NCBI GenBank assembly: GCA_964368985.1
Contig: CAYJDW010000002.1
Location: forward strand, 40,540 to 104,539
Reading direction: 5' to 3'
Length of the DNA stretch: 64,000 bases
From: G023898405 sp964368985
GTDB lineage: Bacteria; Myxococcota; UBA727; JABDBI01
A program made the translations under genes and the position numbers. Under the pieces are notes generated by a model. That model was not told the DNA's origin, did no database searches, and saw only the letters and a program-made list of their open reading frames with translations. Shown here one piece after another: positions 26,873 to 35,580 of the stretch. Every line of letters begins with the position of its first letter. Position 1 is the stretch's first letter.

Positions 26873-28228
26873 ATGATTAAGCGTGAAACGTGGAGTTCCA
26901 AATTAGGATTTATATTAGCGGCAGTTGGCTCAGCCATCGGGCTTGGGGCCTTGTGGAAGCTGCCTTATGTGATGGGACAAAACGGCGGCGGCGCTTTCAT
27001 TCTTTTGTTCATTGCCTTTAACTTTGTCATTGGTTTGCCGCTTTTCATGGGTGAGCTCATCTTAGGACGTCAAAGTGGCAAGGGGATTGTTTCCTCTTTC
27101 ATGGCTTTTTCAAAACCTGGCAGCGCGTGGAGCATGGTGGGTTGGCTCACCGTGTTGGTATCGCTCCTAATTTTGGGCTGGTATTGCGTAGTGGCGGGCT
27201 GGGGTATTTGCTATATTTTGCTTTCACTCACCGATTCGTTTCAAGGTTTGTCGGTGGAAGAAATCGGCGCGAGCTTTGATACTTTTCGTGCGGCTGGCAG
27301 TCTCAATGTGACTTTTCAGATAATTTATATTGCCATCAATGCGGTGATTTTAGGCAAGGGCTTGTCCCAGGGGATTGAGAAGTGGAGTAAGTTCATGACC
27401 TCGGGCTTATTCATTGTGCTCATTGGTCTCGCCCTTTATTCAACTCAGCTCGAAGGTTTTTCCAAAGCCGCTCATTATCTGCTTTATCCTGATTTTTCTG
27501 CGCTGACTTCGCGAGGAGTTTTGCAAGCCTTGGGCTTAGCGCTTTTCACTTTGAGTCTCGCCTATGGCGTTATGATAACCTATGGCTCCTATTTGAAAAA
27601 AGACGCCGATATTCCAAAAACCGCCTTAATCGTCGTGGTGGCAAACCTGGTCGCATCGATATTAATTGCCATCACCATTTTCCCCATGATTTTTAGTTTT
27701 GGTTTTGCTCCTCAATCCGGCGAAGGTCTCATTTTTAAAACCTTACCCTATGTTTTTGAACAGCTGCCAGGCTCGATGGTTATAGCGCTCGTATTTTTTA
27801 CCCTCCTGTTATTTGCCGCCCTCACTTCGTCGCTTTCGATGTTTGAGGTGGTGGTTGCGAACTTTACTGATTTAAACGGTATGTCTCGTAAAAAAGCCGT
27901 TTTAATCACCTCGTTCATCGTGTTTGTTTTGGGTCTTCCCACGGCAATCTCGGGCGAGAACGGCATTTTTCCTGCCTGGGAACGGATCTTTGGCGAATCC
28001 TTTATGGAAACCAATATTTTATTGGTGGACTGGATTTTAGTAATCGTCGCGTTTTTCACGACTATTTTCATCGCCTTCAAACTCAGTTCGGAAGTGCGCT
28101 CCGAGGGATTTTTATCGGGCACCAAATATTCTTTCCTCTACGGGCCGTGGATTTTATTGCTCAGAACCATAGTGCCGTTGGCTATTTTGTTGGTTATCGC
28201 TCATCGAGCGCAAATAATTCATTTCTAA
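26873..28228 (+). CDS. Sodium-dependent transporter, NSS/SNF family (first of a pair)
   Basis: A 451-residue inner-membrane symporter of the neurotransmitter:sodium family (LeuT type). The signature GSAIGLGALWKLPYVMGQNGGGAF forms the first, unwound membrane helix with the sodium and substrate sites; some 11-12 hydrophobic segments follow. ALGLALFTLSLAYG matches the second unwound helix (TM6). The family imports amino acids or related amines with sodium. The ATG at 26873 is chosen over an upstream TTG. A paralogous gene follows 10 bases after the stop. Confidence 0.93.
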   Translation: MIKRETWSSKLGFILAAVGSAIGLGALWKLPYVMGQNGGGAFILLFIAFNFVIGLPLFMGELILGRQSGKGIVSSFMAFSKPGSAWSMVGWLTVLVSLLILGWYCVVAGWGICYILLSLTDSFQGLSVEEIGASFDTFRAAGSLNVTFQIIYIAINAVILGKGLSQGIEKWSKFMTSGLFIVLIGLALYSTQLEGFSKAAHYLLYPDFSALTSRGVLQALGLALFTLSLAYGVMITYGSYLKKDADIPKTALIVVVANLVASILIAITIFPMIFSFGFAPQSGEGLIFKTLPYVFEQLPGSMVIALVFFTLLLFAALTSSLSMFEVVVANFTDLNGMSRKKAVLITSFIVFVLGLPTAISGENGIFPAWERIFGESFMETNILLVDWILVIVAFFTTIFIAFKLSSEVRSEGFLSGTKYSFLYGPWILLLRTIVPLAILLVIAHRAQIIHF

Positions 28229-28238
28229 GAGGCTTTTT

Positions 28239-29594
28239 ATGGAAACAGTTCGACGTGAACATTGGCGGTCGCGCCTGGGAATTATTTTTGCCACTAGCGG
28301 CTCAGCCATCGGCCTTGGTACCCTGTGGAAGCTGCCCTATTTGGTTGGCCAAGGCGGGGGCGGTGCTTTTATCGCCATGTTCTTGGCTTTTACCATGCTT
28401 CTTGGCACGCCCCTTTTTGTGGCTGAATTAGTTTTGGGTAAACACTATCAAAAAAGCGTAGTGGCGATTTTTAATAAAGTTCCATCGGCATCAGGCGCCA
28501 TCTCTTTGCTCGGCTGGATTGCCATAATCGCCACCTTCTTAATCGCAGGCTGGTATGGGGTAGTTTCAGGCTGGGGCATCAACTATTTGCTCATGGCTTT
28601 GACCGATGCCTTTAGTAATCGCACTCCCGCCGATTTTAATGAGATTTTTAGGCAATTTCGTTCCTCAGGCGCACTCAACATGATGTGGCAGGCGATCTTC
28701 GTCGCTATTACTTGTTTAGTGCTGGCTCAGGGTATCAAGGACGGTATTGAACGTTTCAGTAAACTTTTTTTCTCACTCCTCTTCTTGCTCGTGATTGGCC
28801 TATTTTTATACGCCACTACCTTGAGCGGATTTGATCAAGCTTTGCATTATATTCTTGACCCTGATTTCTCCAAAATTGATCGCGCCACCGTGCTCGCAGC
28901 TTTGGGTCTAAGCTTATTTACCCTCAGCCTCGGCCAAGGCATTATGGTGACCTATGGCAGCTATTTGACCAAAGGCGAGAGTATTTTTAAGACGGCCTTT
29001 ATTGTGAGTTTCTCGGTAGTGGCCATTTCGATTTTAATCTCCTTGATGATTTTCCCCATGATCTTCACCTTCGGCTTTCCGCCTGAATCAGGCGAGGCTT
29101 TGTTGTTTGTCACCATGCCCTTTGTGACAGAACAATTACCCGGCTCCATGGCTATCTCAGCGCTGTTTTTTATGTTGTTGATCTTTGCCGCGCTCACTTC
29201 CTACATTGGTCAATTGGAAGTTTTGGTGTCTTGTTTCATGGAAAGTTTTAGCCTCTCAAGAGCCAAAGCCGCCTTGCTATCAGGCCTAGGCTGCTTCGTG
29301 GTGGGCGTACCTATTGCCCTCATGATGAGCGAACATAATCCTTATCCTAGTTTTGAAGCTATTTTTCACCGTTCTTTGCTGGATACGGTTTATATCATCA
29401 TCGATTGGTTGCTCATCATCTTTTCCTTGGGCGTTTGCGGCGTAGTTGGCTATAAGTTATCGCCGGGCGATGTTGCCCAGGCCCTAAACATGAAAACTAC
29501 CCATCTAGGTTTTGTCATGTGGCGTTTTTTGATTCGCCTCGTGGTGCCTTTTTGTTTATTGTTGGTGGCTTTTTCCCGCATAGGTTGTCAGTGA
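28239..29594 (+). CDS. Sodium-dependent transporter, NSS/SNF family (second of a pair)
   Basis: A 451-residue paralogue of the preceding transporter with the same signature (GSAIGLGTLWKLPYLVGQGG), the same TM6-like ALGLSLFTLSLGQG and the same topology. The two proteins are clearly homologous along their length but differ at many positions, so the duplication is old. A different substrate or a heteromeric pairing is possible. The start is ATG 10 bases after the upstream stop; one transcript is likely. Confidence 0.92.
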   Translation: METVRREHWRSRLGIIFATSGSAIGLGTLWKLPYLVGQGGGGAFIAMFLAFTMLLGTPLFVAELVLGKHYQKSVVAIFNKVPSASGAISLLGWIAIIATFLIAGWYGVVSGWGINYLLMALTDAFSNRTPADFNEIFRQFRSSGALNMMWQAIFVAITCLVLAQGIKDGIERFSKLFFSLLFLLVIGLFLYATTLSGFDQALHYILDPDFSKIDRATVLAALGLSLFTLSLGQGIMVTYGSYLTKGESIFKTAFIVSFSVVAISILISLMIFPMIFTFGFPPESGEALLFVTMPFVTEQLPGSMAISALFFMLLIFAALTSYIGQLEVLVSCFMESFSLSRAKAALLSGLGCFVVGVPIALMMSEHNPYPSFEAIFHRSLLDTVYIIIDWLLIIFSLGVCGVVGYKLSPGDVAQALNMKTTHLGFVMWRFLIRLVVPFCLLLVAFSRIGCQ

Positions 29595-29656
29595 AGAATA
29601 TTTAGGCGGGGACTTATGCTAATTGTAGATAATACTCTTATTTAACGAGGTATCCC

Positions 29657-29995
29657 ATGTCGAAGTATTGCCCTGCCTGCAAAAGCGAATTTCACGATGG
29701 CATTAAAATCTGCCCTAGCGATAATGAGAATCTCGTTGATCATTTGGATGACGACGATTTATTGGTGGATATTTACCTCGCCAAAGATGAAATCGAAGCA
29801 GAGCGCATCATCAGTTATTTGCGCTCTGAGGGGATTAACTGCCAAGAATCAGATACCGGTATCTCACAATTGCCCGCAGCAGGTGATAAAGGTTTCGTGA
29901 TATTGGTAGCAAAAAGCCAACGAGCTGAAGCCAAAGTATTTCTTGAAGAAGCGCGCCGTGATCAGGTAATTTCCAGCTCTGGTACTTTTTTGTAG
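29657..29995 (+). CDS. Zinc-ribbon protein with a DUF2007-like domain
   Basis: A 112-residue cytoplasmic protein. The N-terminus has a half zinc ribbon (YCPAC...ICPSD). Residues ~37-100 match the DUF2007 pattern of a putative signal-transducing domain: ...VDIYLAKDEIEAERIISYL at the start and a late FVILVAKSQRAEAKVFLEE. The function is unknown. ACGAGG lies 6 bases before the ATG. It is 9 bases upstream of the M50-like protease gene and probably in the same transcript. Confidence 0.75.
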   Translation: MSKYCPACKSEFHDGIKICPSDNENLVDHLDDDDLLVDIYLAKDEIEAERIISYLRSEGINCQESDTGISQLPAAGDKGFVILVAKSQRAEAKVFLEEARRDQVISSSGTFL

Positions 29996-30003
29996 GGGGT
30001 AAT

Positions 30004-30729
30004 ATGGCTTTGGACAGCATGAAGTCGGCTCAGATTCCTTCTTCCATCGATAAAAAAACCTCGCTGGTTTTAGTTTCCGCAACGATGCTCACCATGCTGC
30101 TCTACGTCGTGCCAATTTTTCGACCTCTGGCCTATCCATTTTTATTGCTATCGACCCTGGTTCATGAGATGGGACATGGACTTGCAGCGATTTTAGTGGG
30201 CGGTCATTTTAATTCGTTCACCATGTGGGCCGATGGTTCGGGAGCGGCCAATATTAGTGGCGATTTTAGTCGTTTTTCCAGAGCCTTAGTGGCGGCCGCG
30301 GGTTTAGTGGGGCCTGCCATTGCTGCCAGTATATTTTTTGCGAGCATAAGGTCGCAGCGTCGCTCGCGAGTCATTTTGGCGAGTTTTGGTATTATATTAT
30401 TGCTCGCCATTTTATTGGTTGTACGCAATCTTTTTGGCGTAGCCTTTGTCGCAGGCATATCGGCCTTATGTTTGTTTTTTTCCCTTGGTGCGGCCAAAGC
30501 TCACGCCCAAACTTTAGTAACTTTTTTGGCCGCCCAGCTGTCTCTAAGCGTATTTTCCCGCAGCGATTATTTATTCACCGATGTGGCCCAAACCAGCGCC
30601 GGTAGCATGCCTTCCGATGTAGCTCAAATGGCGGATGCTTTGTGGCTGCCTTATTGGTTTTTTGGGGCGCTTTGTGGGGTGTTTTCTATTGGTGTTTTAG
30701 TGTTTGGGATTAAGAGGATATTTAGGTAA
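30004..30729 (+). CDS. M50B-like membrane metallopeptidase
   Basis: A 241-residue integral membrane protein with about six hydrophobic segments. The zinc-binding HEMGH motif sits in membrane helix 2 (TLVHEMGHGLAAIL), as in the M50B/SpoIVFB-like group (PF13398). The family cuts substrates within or next to the membrane; the partner is unknown. GGGGG precedes the ATG by 4 bases. It is preceded by the DUF2007-like gene, which may be functionally linked. Confidence 0.8.
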   Translation: MALDSMKSAQIPSSIDKKTSLVLVSATMLTMLLYVVPIFRPLAYPFLLLSTLVHEMGHGLAAILVGGHFNSFTMWADGSGAANISGDFSRFSRALVAAAGLVGPAIAASIFFASIRSQRRSRVILASFGIILLLAILLVVRNLFGVAFVAGISALCLFFSLGAAKAHAQTLVTFLAAQLSLSVFSRSDYLFTDVAQTSAGSMPSDVAQMADALWLPYWFFGALCGVFSIGVLVFGIKRIFR

Positions 30730-30791
30730 TTATTGGCTTAATTAGTATTCCTCTCTTCTAAATTCCATCTCAAAGCCCTATTTGAAGCCTT

Positions 30792-31847
30792 ATGTTTAAA
30801 ATCGGCCCCTATGAAATAAAAAATCCCACCATCCTCGCTCCCATGGCAGGCGTGAGCCAAATGCCTTTTCGGCGTTTAGCCTTGCAATTGGGTGCAGGTC
30901 TTGCTCCTACCGAGCTAATCTCGGCCAAAGGACTTACTTTTGGTAATCTTCGGACCAAAAGTTATTTGGCTTATGACCAAGAAGTGGAACGGCCTTTTTC
31001 GGTACAGCTTTTTGGTGGGGAAGCGGAATCCATGGCGGTGGCTGCGGCTCAGGCGGTGAAGATGGGTGCCGAGATTATTGATATCAACATGGGCTGCCCG
31101 GTAAAAAAGGTGACTAAAACCAATGCCGGCTCTGCCCTCATGTGCGATTTTCAACGGGCAGAAACTATTGTTAAAGCCATGCGAAAGGCTACGGGTGATA
31201 AAATTCCCATCACGGCAAAAATCCGCTCGGGGTGGGATGCGCAAAACTTGAATTATTTAGAAGTAGCGCGCGCCTTGCAAGGGGCAGGCATCGCTGCGCT
31301 CGCTATTCATCCTCGCACGCGTGCTCAGGGTTATGCGGGTTTGGCTAATTGGGACCACATCGCTGACCTCAAAGCCCATCTTTCTATTCCTGTTATTGGC
31401 AATGGCGATGTCAAAAATGTGAAAGATGCCCAAAAAATGCGTGAACAAACTGGCTGCGATGCGGTGATGGTTGGGCGTGCAGCTTTAGGAAATCCGTGGA
31501 TTTTTCGTGAACTTGCAGGGCACGTGGGAGTGGTGGCAAGCGAAGAGCGTCGCCTCGTCGTTATCAAGCATTTACTGGATCATATCGAGCTTCGGCGAGA
31601 AATCGAGGCAGAAGAAGCCTGTCGGCCCTTTAGTATGACCCAAACTCTAAAAAGTTTTCGTTCCCATCTGATGTGGTATTCCACCGGAATGACGGGGGGC
31701 GCCAAGTTTAGGCAACAGGTTATGAACACCGAAGAATATCAAGCGACCCTCGACCTCATCGACGAGTTTTTTAGTAATTCCAAAAAGTCTCAAAACGAAG
31801 TTGAGAACGGCGACGATGGCATCGATTATCGCCAGGCTTTTGGTTGA
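30792..31847 (+). CDS. dusB: tRNA-dihydrouridine synthase (DusB-like)
   Basis: A 351-residue flavin enzyme that reduces uridine to dihydrouridine in tRNA. The TIM-barrel start APMAGVSQMPFRRLA, the catalytic Cys in DINMGCPVKKVTKTNAGSAL, KIRSGWD, the FMN site IGNGDV and VMVGRAALGNPWIF are all typical. The sequence resembles DusB more than DusA or DusC, judged from the MGCPVKKV...GSALM motif. The C-terminal ~60 residues form the helical tRNA-binding domain. Confidence 0.93.
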   Translation: MFKIGPYEIKNPTILAPMAGVSQMPFRRLALQLGAGLAPTELISAKGLTFGNLRTKSYLAYDQEVERPFSVQLFGGEAESMAVAAAQAVKMGAEIIDINMGCPVKKVTKTNAGSALMCDFQRAETIVKAMRKATGDKIPITAKIRSGWDAQNLNYLEVARALQGAGIAALAIHPRTRAQGYAGLANWDHIADLKAHLSIPVIGNGDVKNVKDAQKMREQTGCDAVMVGRAALGNPWIFRELAGHVGVVASEERRLVVIKHLLDHIELRREIEAEEACRPFSMTQTLKSFRSHLMWYSTGMTGGAKFRQQVMNTEEYQATLDLIDEFFSNSKKSQNEVENGDDGIDYRQAFG

Positions 31848-31862
31848 TTTACGCAACTCCTT

Positions 31863-31882
31863 CACTCGTTACACAACGAGTG
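31863..31882. terminator. Short perfect hairpin after dusB
   Basis: CACTCGTT (31863-31870) and AACGAGTG (31875-31882) pair perfectly around the loop ACAC, 15 bases after the dusB stop and between convergent genes. No T-run follows, so a terminator role is only likely from position. Confidence 0.4.
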
Positions 31883-31940
31883 GGAGCCCAGAGTTTGGCG
31901 ATTCCTTGGCCCAAGAAAGCCCGCGCTGGGCCATATGTAA

Positions 31941-32489
31941 TCAGAAACCATTGGCCAAGAGATCTTCACAGCGATGCCAACCACTGATCGACCCTCTCAT
32001 ATCCTCAGAAAAAACAATATGTGGTGCAAAATTTCGGCTCGCCGCCATTCTGTATTCATCATTGTTTTCTATTAATCCAGAGGACAAAGCGAATTCTCTA
32101 AGCTGCTCGCATTTGATATTGTCGCTCTCTTTGGGCCAATGGATTGGATTGAGGGATGTGGCATTTGGCGGAAGCTGGCATCTCGATACTTCACCGGAGA
32201 TGAAGCAAAATCTCGCAGCATCGTAAATATCATTCATAGCTGTCGCATATTGAGCCGCATTGGAGCGCAAAATGTCCTCTTGAGATCGAGTCAGTGAATA
32301 TTCACTTCTACTATCGCCAAATAGTATTGCTCTAAGTCTCGCAACATTGGCAGATATATCTTGGTACCAGTTAAACAACTCCGCTACTTGTCGCGTTTGA
32401 AAATCAGCAAATTGACTACCTATTCTCGGGACCAATGATTTAATATGCGTCGTGATAAATTGGATAGGTACTGCACGAGAATGATTCAT
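31941..32489 (-). CDS. Unknown protein, possibly frameshifted continuation of the upstream gene
   Basis: A 182-residue open frame with no signal peptide and no recognised family. It has five Cys and a mostly helical look. Its start overlaps the end of the upstream secreted-protein gene by 50 bases in another frame, and the frame is already open before its ATG (FTRGMNHSRAV). Either the two genes are translationally coupled, or a single secreted protein has been split by a frameshift around 32470-32500. It is the last gene of the operon with the subtilisin-like lipoprotein. Confidence 0.55.
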   Translation of the reverse strand: MNHSRAVPIQFITTHIKSLVPRIGSQFADFQTRQVAELFNWYQDISANVARLRAILFGDSRSEYSLTRSQEDILRSNAAQYATAMNDIYDAARFCFISGEVSRCQLPPNATSLNPIHWPKESDNIKCEQLREFALSSGLIENNDEYRMAASRNFAPHIVFSEDMRGSISGWHRCEDLLANGF

Positions 32490-32775
32490 ACCTCTCGTAA
32501 AGTAAGTCCTCCGGCATATCGGAAAGCTCGGGTTGCAAGCGCGGATTTCTTAAAACATATCTGCCATAATCTGATTTAAACAGTAGTAGCCACGAGAGTG
32601 AATCTGATTGAAAAGTGGACTCATTTTCTAGCTGGACCGATCCTTCACAAGAAACAAAGAGGAAACCACCGCCAAGATAAAGCCTACTGCTTGGGTGATA
32701 TTGATACATTTCCGAATTCGCATGGATGCAAGAAATAAAGATAGATAAAAATAAGATGCACGTCGATCTCGGCAT
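32440..32775 (-). CDS. Small secreted protein of unknown function
   Basis: A 111-residue product with a signal peptide (basic start, hydrophobic CILFLSIFISCI, cut near HANSE). The mature part is polar with LYLGGGFLFVSCEGSVQL. The ATG at 32775 with AGAAGAG upstream is chosen over a longer start 60 bases earlier. It lies 67 bases after the lipoprotein gene. It may be the N-terminal half of a protein whose remainder is in the overlapping frame 31941-32489. No family recognised. Confidence 0.55.
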   Translation of the reverse strand: MPRSTCILFLSIFISCIHANSEMYQYHPSSRLYLGGGFLFVSCEGSVQLENESTFQSDSLSWLLLFKSDYGRYVLRNPRLQPELSDMPEDLLYERYESFSCSTYPIYHDAY

Positions 32776-32841
32776 TTTTTTCTCTTCTAAAGGTTTGAGC
32801 ACTATCTTGTCAAACATGCAAAACCATGAGGACATTGTTCC

Positions 32842-34281
32842 TCACTCTCCCGCATAAAGCTCAAATTGGCTAAATCGTAGCGGGTCAATGAGCTTTGGTC
32901 TTGGTTGTTTACTTTTGGTTTTCATGTAGTTTCGAAATTCAGTGGGGCTTTGCGGGCCGCCCATATTTTTTAGATAAATCGCATGGGCCAGTGCCAAAGG
33001 TGTTGCCCACGATGTCGACATTATCTTAATAACCATCGGTGTTCTGAATCCCAAAGACCTATAGTGGAGAGCATTCTTGCCAACTTTGATCGGCTCAGGC
33101 TCAGTTAGAGAAGCCGAATCTAGCCCACCTTCGCTAACGCCTCCATTGATGTAAGCACTCGCGCAAAAAACTTGATTTAGTTGCTCTTTTGCCAACAAGG
33201 TGGAATCAAATCCGCCTCTCTCATCGAATTCATAATCTGCTGATGAGAAATAACCAACTCTGACGAAATTCTCATACTCCGCGGCCACCAATTCATCACC
33301 TTTATTTTCAGGTCGGTACATTGAATGGTCGGTATTTGGCAAACTTTGAAAAACAGAAATATTTGGGATTTCACTCAGTTTCCTAAAAACAAAAGTTTCT
33401 AACTCTAGAAACCTGTCTATTGCATCTTTATCGATTGCACTAAAAGGCTTACTTCCAGTTGTTGCGCAAGCCATATTATAATTTCTTTTCAAAGCCTCAG
33501 GGCTTGGTGCTTCCGATATATTTACATAGTTAATTTTATGAATGTCGATGATCTTCAACACCTGAATCATGGCATGAGAAAGAATAGTCGACATCCTGCC
33601 CAGATTATCTCCTTCATCGAAATGGCAAAAATCAAAAGAGATAAAGTTTGTAGGAAATTCGGCTATCACGAATTGAGCTTCAGGCACTAGATCAGCTAAC
33701 CACTCAAAGATCGGTACGCCATGGCTCAAAAATGGTTGATGCTTTAGTTTTGCAGCAAAGCCGTTGTTCCTGAGTTTCGCTATATCAAGCGCTTCAGCGG
33801 GAACATGGTAGGGGAGATTGCTCAAATATTCTGAAATCTCGTCGAGCGGCGAATAGACCTCGGTATCCGGAAAATACTCCTCATATTTGGGCGAGCTTTT
33901 TGAAAATTTATAAAATCCTAAAACTCTCTTTTTATACCGAAGCATTGCAGAATCAGGTACAAAAAAACTCTCAAAAATTAAAATTCTCTGTCCCAAACTC
34001 TCGGCCCTTGGTTGGGCTGGCGAGAATTTCAATAATTTTGTCGGACAATTTGGTACAACACATTTTTCCCTCCACTTATCAATAATGAAATCTATGTTGG
34101 TTGCTGCTTCAATCGACTGCGCCTGAGTAGCTACCCGCGGTAAGGGCTCAGTGCGTGATGCACTGGTTGTAAAAGCAAGTGACTTATTACTTGTTTCACC
34201 ATGTTGCAGGTCATCACAGGCCAAAAGGGCCGAGGAAGCAACGGCAATTAAGCAAGCAAGCAAATGCGACTTCTTATTCAT
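32842..34281 (-). CDS. Subtilisin-like (S8-fold) lipoprotein with altered active site
   Basis: A 479-residue lipoprotein (lipobox SALLAC). The downstream part follows the order of an S8 serine peptidase: RILIFESFF where the catalytic Asp strand is expected, with Glu in place of Asp; SHGVPIFEWLADLVPEAQFVIAE, matching HGT...aPeA with the catalytic His; CASAYINGG, where the oxyanion Asn is expected; and IMSTSWATPLALAHAI, matching GTSMATP with the catalytic Ser. The match is by pattern only. If correct it is an outer-membrane or periplasmic protease, or an inactive relative. AAGAAGGA lies 10 bases before the ATG at 34281. It heads a minus-strand operon with two unknown proteins. Confidence 0.65.
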   Translation of the reverse strand: MNKKSHLLACLIAVASSALLACDDLQHGETSNKSLAFTTSASRTEPLPRVATQAQSIEAATNIDFIIDKWREKCVVPNCPTKLLKFSPAQPRAESLGQRILIFESFFVPDSAMLRYKKRVLGFYKFSKSSPKYEEYFPDTEVYSPLDEISEYLSNLPYHVPAEALDIAKLRNNGFAAKLKHQPFLSHGVPIFEWLADLVPEAQFVIAEFPTNFISFDFCHFDEGDNLGRMSTILSHAMIQVLKIIDIHKINYVNISEAPSPEALKRNYNMACATTGSKPFSAIDKDAIDRFLELETFVFRKLSEIPNISVFQSLPNTDHSMYRPENKGDELVAAEYENFVRVGYFSSADYEFDERGGFDSTLLAKEQLNQVFCASAYINGGVSEGGLDSASLTEPEPIKVGKNALHYRSLGFRTPMVIKIMSTSWATPLALAHAIYLKNMGGPQSPTEFRNYMKTKSKQPRPKLIDPLRFSQFELYAGE

Positions 34282-34297
34282 CGGAGTTTTGTCCTTC

Positions 34298-34489
34298 TTA
34301 AATTGGTTCATCCCAAAAGGGCATGAACGCTCTATCCACTTCATCATCCATTCCTGAACGGTAGAGATAAGAACTAATCGCGTTAGCATACACCTGCTTG
34401 AGTTTGGGCAGGTATCCCACGCGAGCGAAAAAGGTTTTTACATCCCTCATTCGGCGGTGTGCATGACCATCAAGACCCGGAATTACCAC
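34298..34489 (-). CDS. Small open frame upstream of the S8-like lipoprotein gene
   Basis: A 63-codon frame with a GTG start directly after an in-frame TGA. The product is charged and helical (RMRDVKTFFARVGYLPKL, and ending RAFMPFWDEPI). It stops 16 bases before the lipoprotein start and would be the first gene of that operon. No ribosome binding site is clear. It may be the tail of a decayed gene. Function unknown. Confidence 0.3.
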   Translation of the reverse strand: MVIPGLDGHAHRRMRDVKTFFARVGYLPKLKQVYANAISSYLYRSGMDDEVDRAFMPFWDEPI

Positions 34490-34646
34490 TCAACAACATC
34501 CCCAGCTCCCCATCACCCAGAGGATCGGAGTAAAAGATATTAATTTTTTAAAAACGCTAAAATGTTCATGAAAATTATTTATGCATTCAACAAGCTGGAT
34601 GTAGTCCAGTGCTTGACGCCTAGCATTTGCATGGCAGATTAGAGAC

Positions 34647-34703
34647 ATGAATCAAGATCTATTGACCAACTATCTCTATGCTTCTCATTATTACGCCGGC
34701 TAG
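34647..34703 (+). CDS. Possible Tyr-rich leader peptide upstream of phhA
   Basis: An 18-codon frame encodes MNQDLLTNYLYASHYYAG with four Tyr, two of them adjacent. It lies 85 bases upstream of phhA, whose product makes tyrosine. Directly at its end TACGCC and GGCGTA form a 6-base stem, and a 7-base T-run occurs about 30 bases further on. The layout recalls amino-acid attenuation leaders, but chance cannot be excluded. Confidence 0.25.
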   Translation: MNQDLLTNYLYASHYYAG

Positions 34704-34788
34704 GCGTATATAATTATCTCCCTACATAAGCGATTTTTTTATTAAACAAAGGTTTTAGTTTAAACTTTAGTAAAGATATTGGTGAAAA

Positions 34789-35580
34789 ATGACAAAAAGC
34801 AAATACGAAGCGAAGCTGCCTAATCATTTGGGTATCGTGGATTTTAGCAATGAAGAAGATAGCGTTTGGCATGAGCTCTATGAGCGGCAAATTAAGCTTT
34901 TGCCAGGCCGAGCCTGCGATGAATTCTTGCTAGGCTTAAAGACGCTCAATCTTGATCCTAAAAAAGTCCCACAGCTGAGCGAAGTTTCTCGTACTTTGGG
35001 GCAGGCGACGGGCTGGGCCTTGGCGCCAGTTAAGGCGTTGATTTCATTCAAGGAATTTTTTGATCTCTTGGCTGCTCGGCAATTTCCAGCGGCAACTTTT
35101 ATTCGCCTACGCGAGGATCTCGATTATTTAAAAGAGCCAGATATTTTTCACGAAATTTTTGGTCATTGTCCACTTCTGACCAATCAAGCATTTGCGGATT
35201 TTACACATCAAGTAGGCGTACTCGGCCAAATTATGACCAAAGAAGAGCGCGTGATGTTGGCCCGTCTTTATTGGTTCACGGTTGAATTTGGTTTGATCAA
35301 AACCGCTGGCGGCGTGCGCATTTATGGTGGTGGTATTTTGTCGTCGAAGGGGGAAAGTGTTTATGCCCTTGAAAGTGAGATTCCGGTGCGGGAGTCTTTT
35401 GATTTGCTGACGGTCTTACGCACTCCTTATCGCTACGATGAAATGCAGAAAAAATACTTCATCATTGATTCATTTGCTGATCTTTTTAAGCTCGTCAGTG
35501 AAGATTTGCGTGAAGTGTTTAAAGAGGCTAAGGCTAAGGGGGTCATCACCGAAAATGATAACGAGATGAGGAGCTGCTAA
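34789..35580 (+). CDS. phhA: Phenylalanine-4-hydroxylase
   Basis: A 263-residue, single-domain bacterial aromatic amino acid hydroxylase that converts phenylalanine to tyrosine using tetrahydropterin, oxygen and iron. The iron ligands are His121 and His126 in EPDIFHEIFGH and Glu166 in WFTVEFGL. The N-terminal regulatory domain of animal enzymes is absent, as usual in bacteria. GGTG lies 4 bases before the ATG. The stop TAA overlaps the ATG of phhB (TAATG), so the hydroxylase and the enzyme that recycles its cofactor are coupled. Confidence 0.95.
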   Translation: MTKSKYEAKLPNHLGIVDFSNEEDSVWHELYERQIKLLPGRACDEFLLGLKTLNLDPKKVPQLSEVSRTLGQATGWALAPVKALISFKEFFDLLAARQFPAATFIRLREDLDYLKEPDIFHEIFGHCPLLTNQAFADFTHQVGVLGQIMTKEERVMLARLYWFTVEFGLIKTAGGVRIYGGGILSSKGESVYALESEIPVRESFDLLTVLRTPYRYDEMQKKYFIIDSFADLFKLVSEDLREVFKEAKAKGVITENDNEMRSC

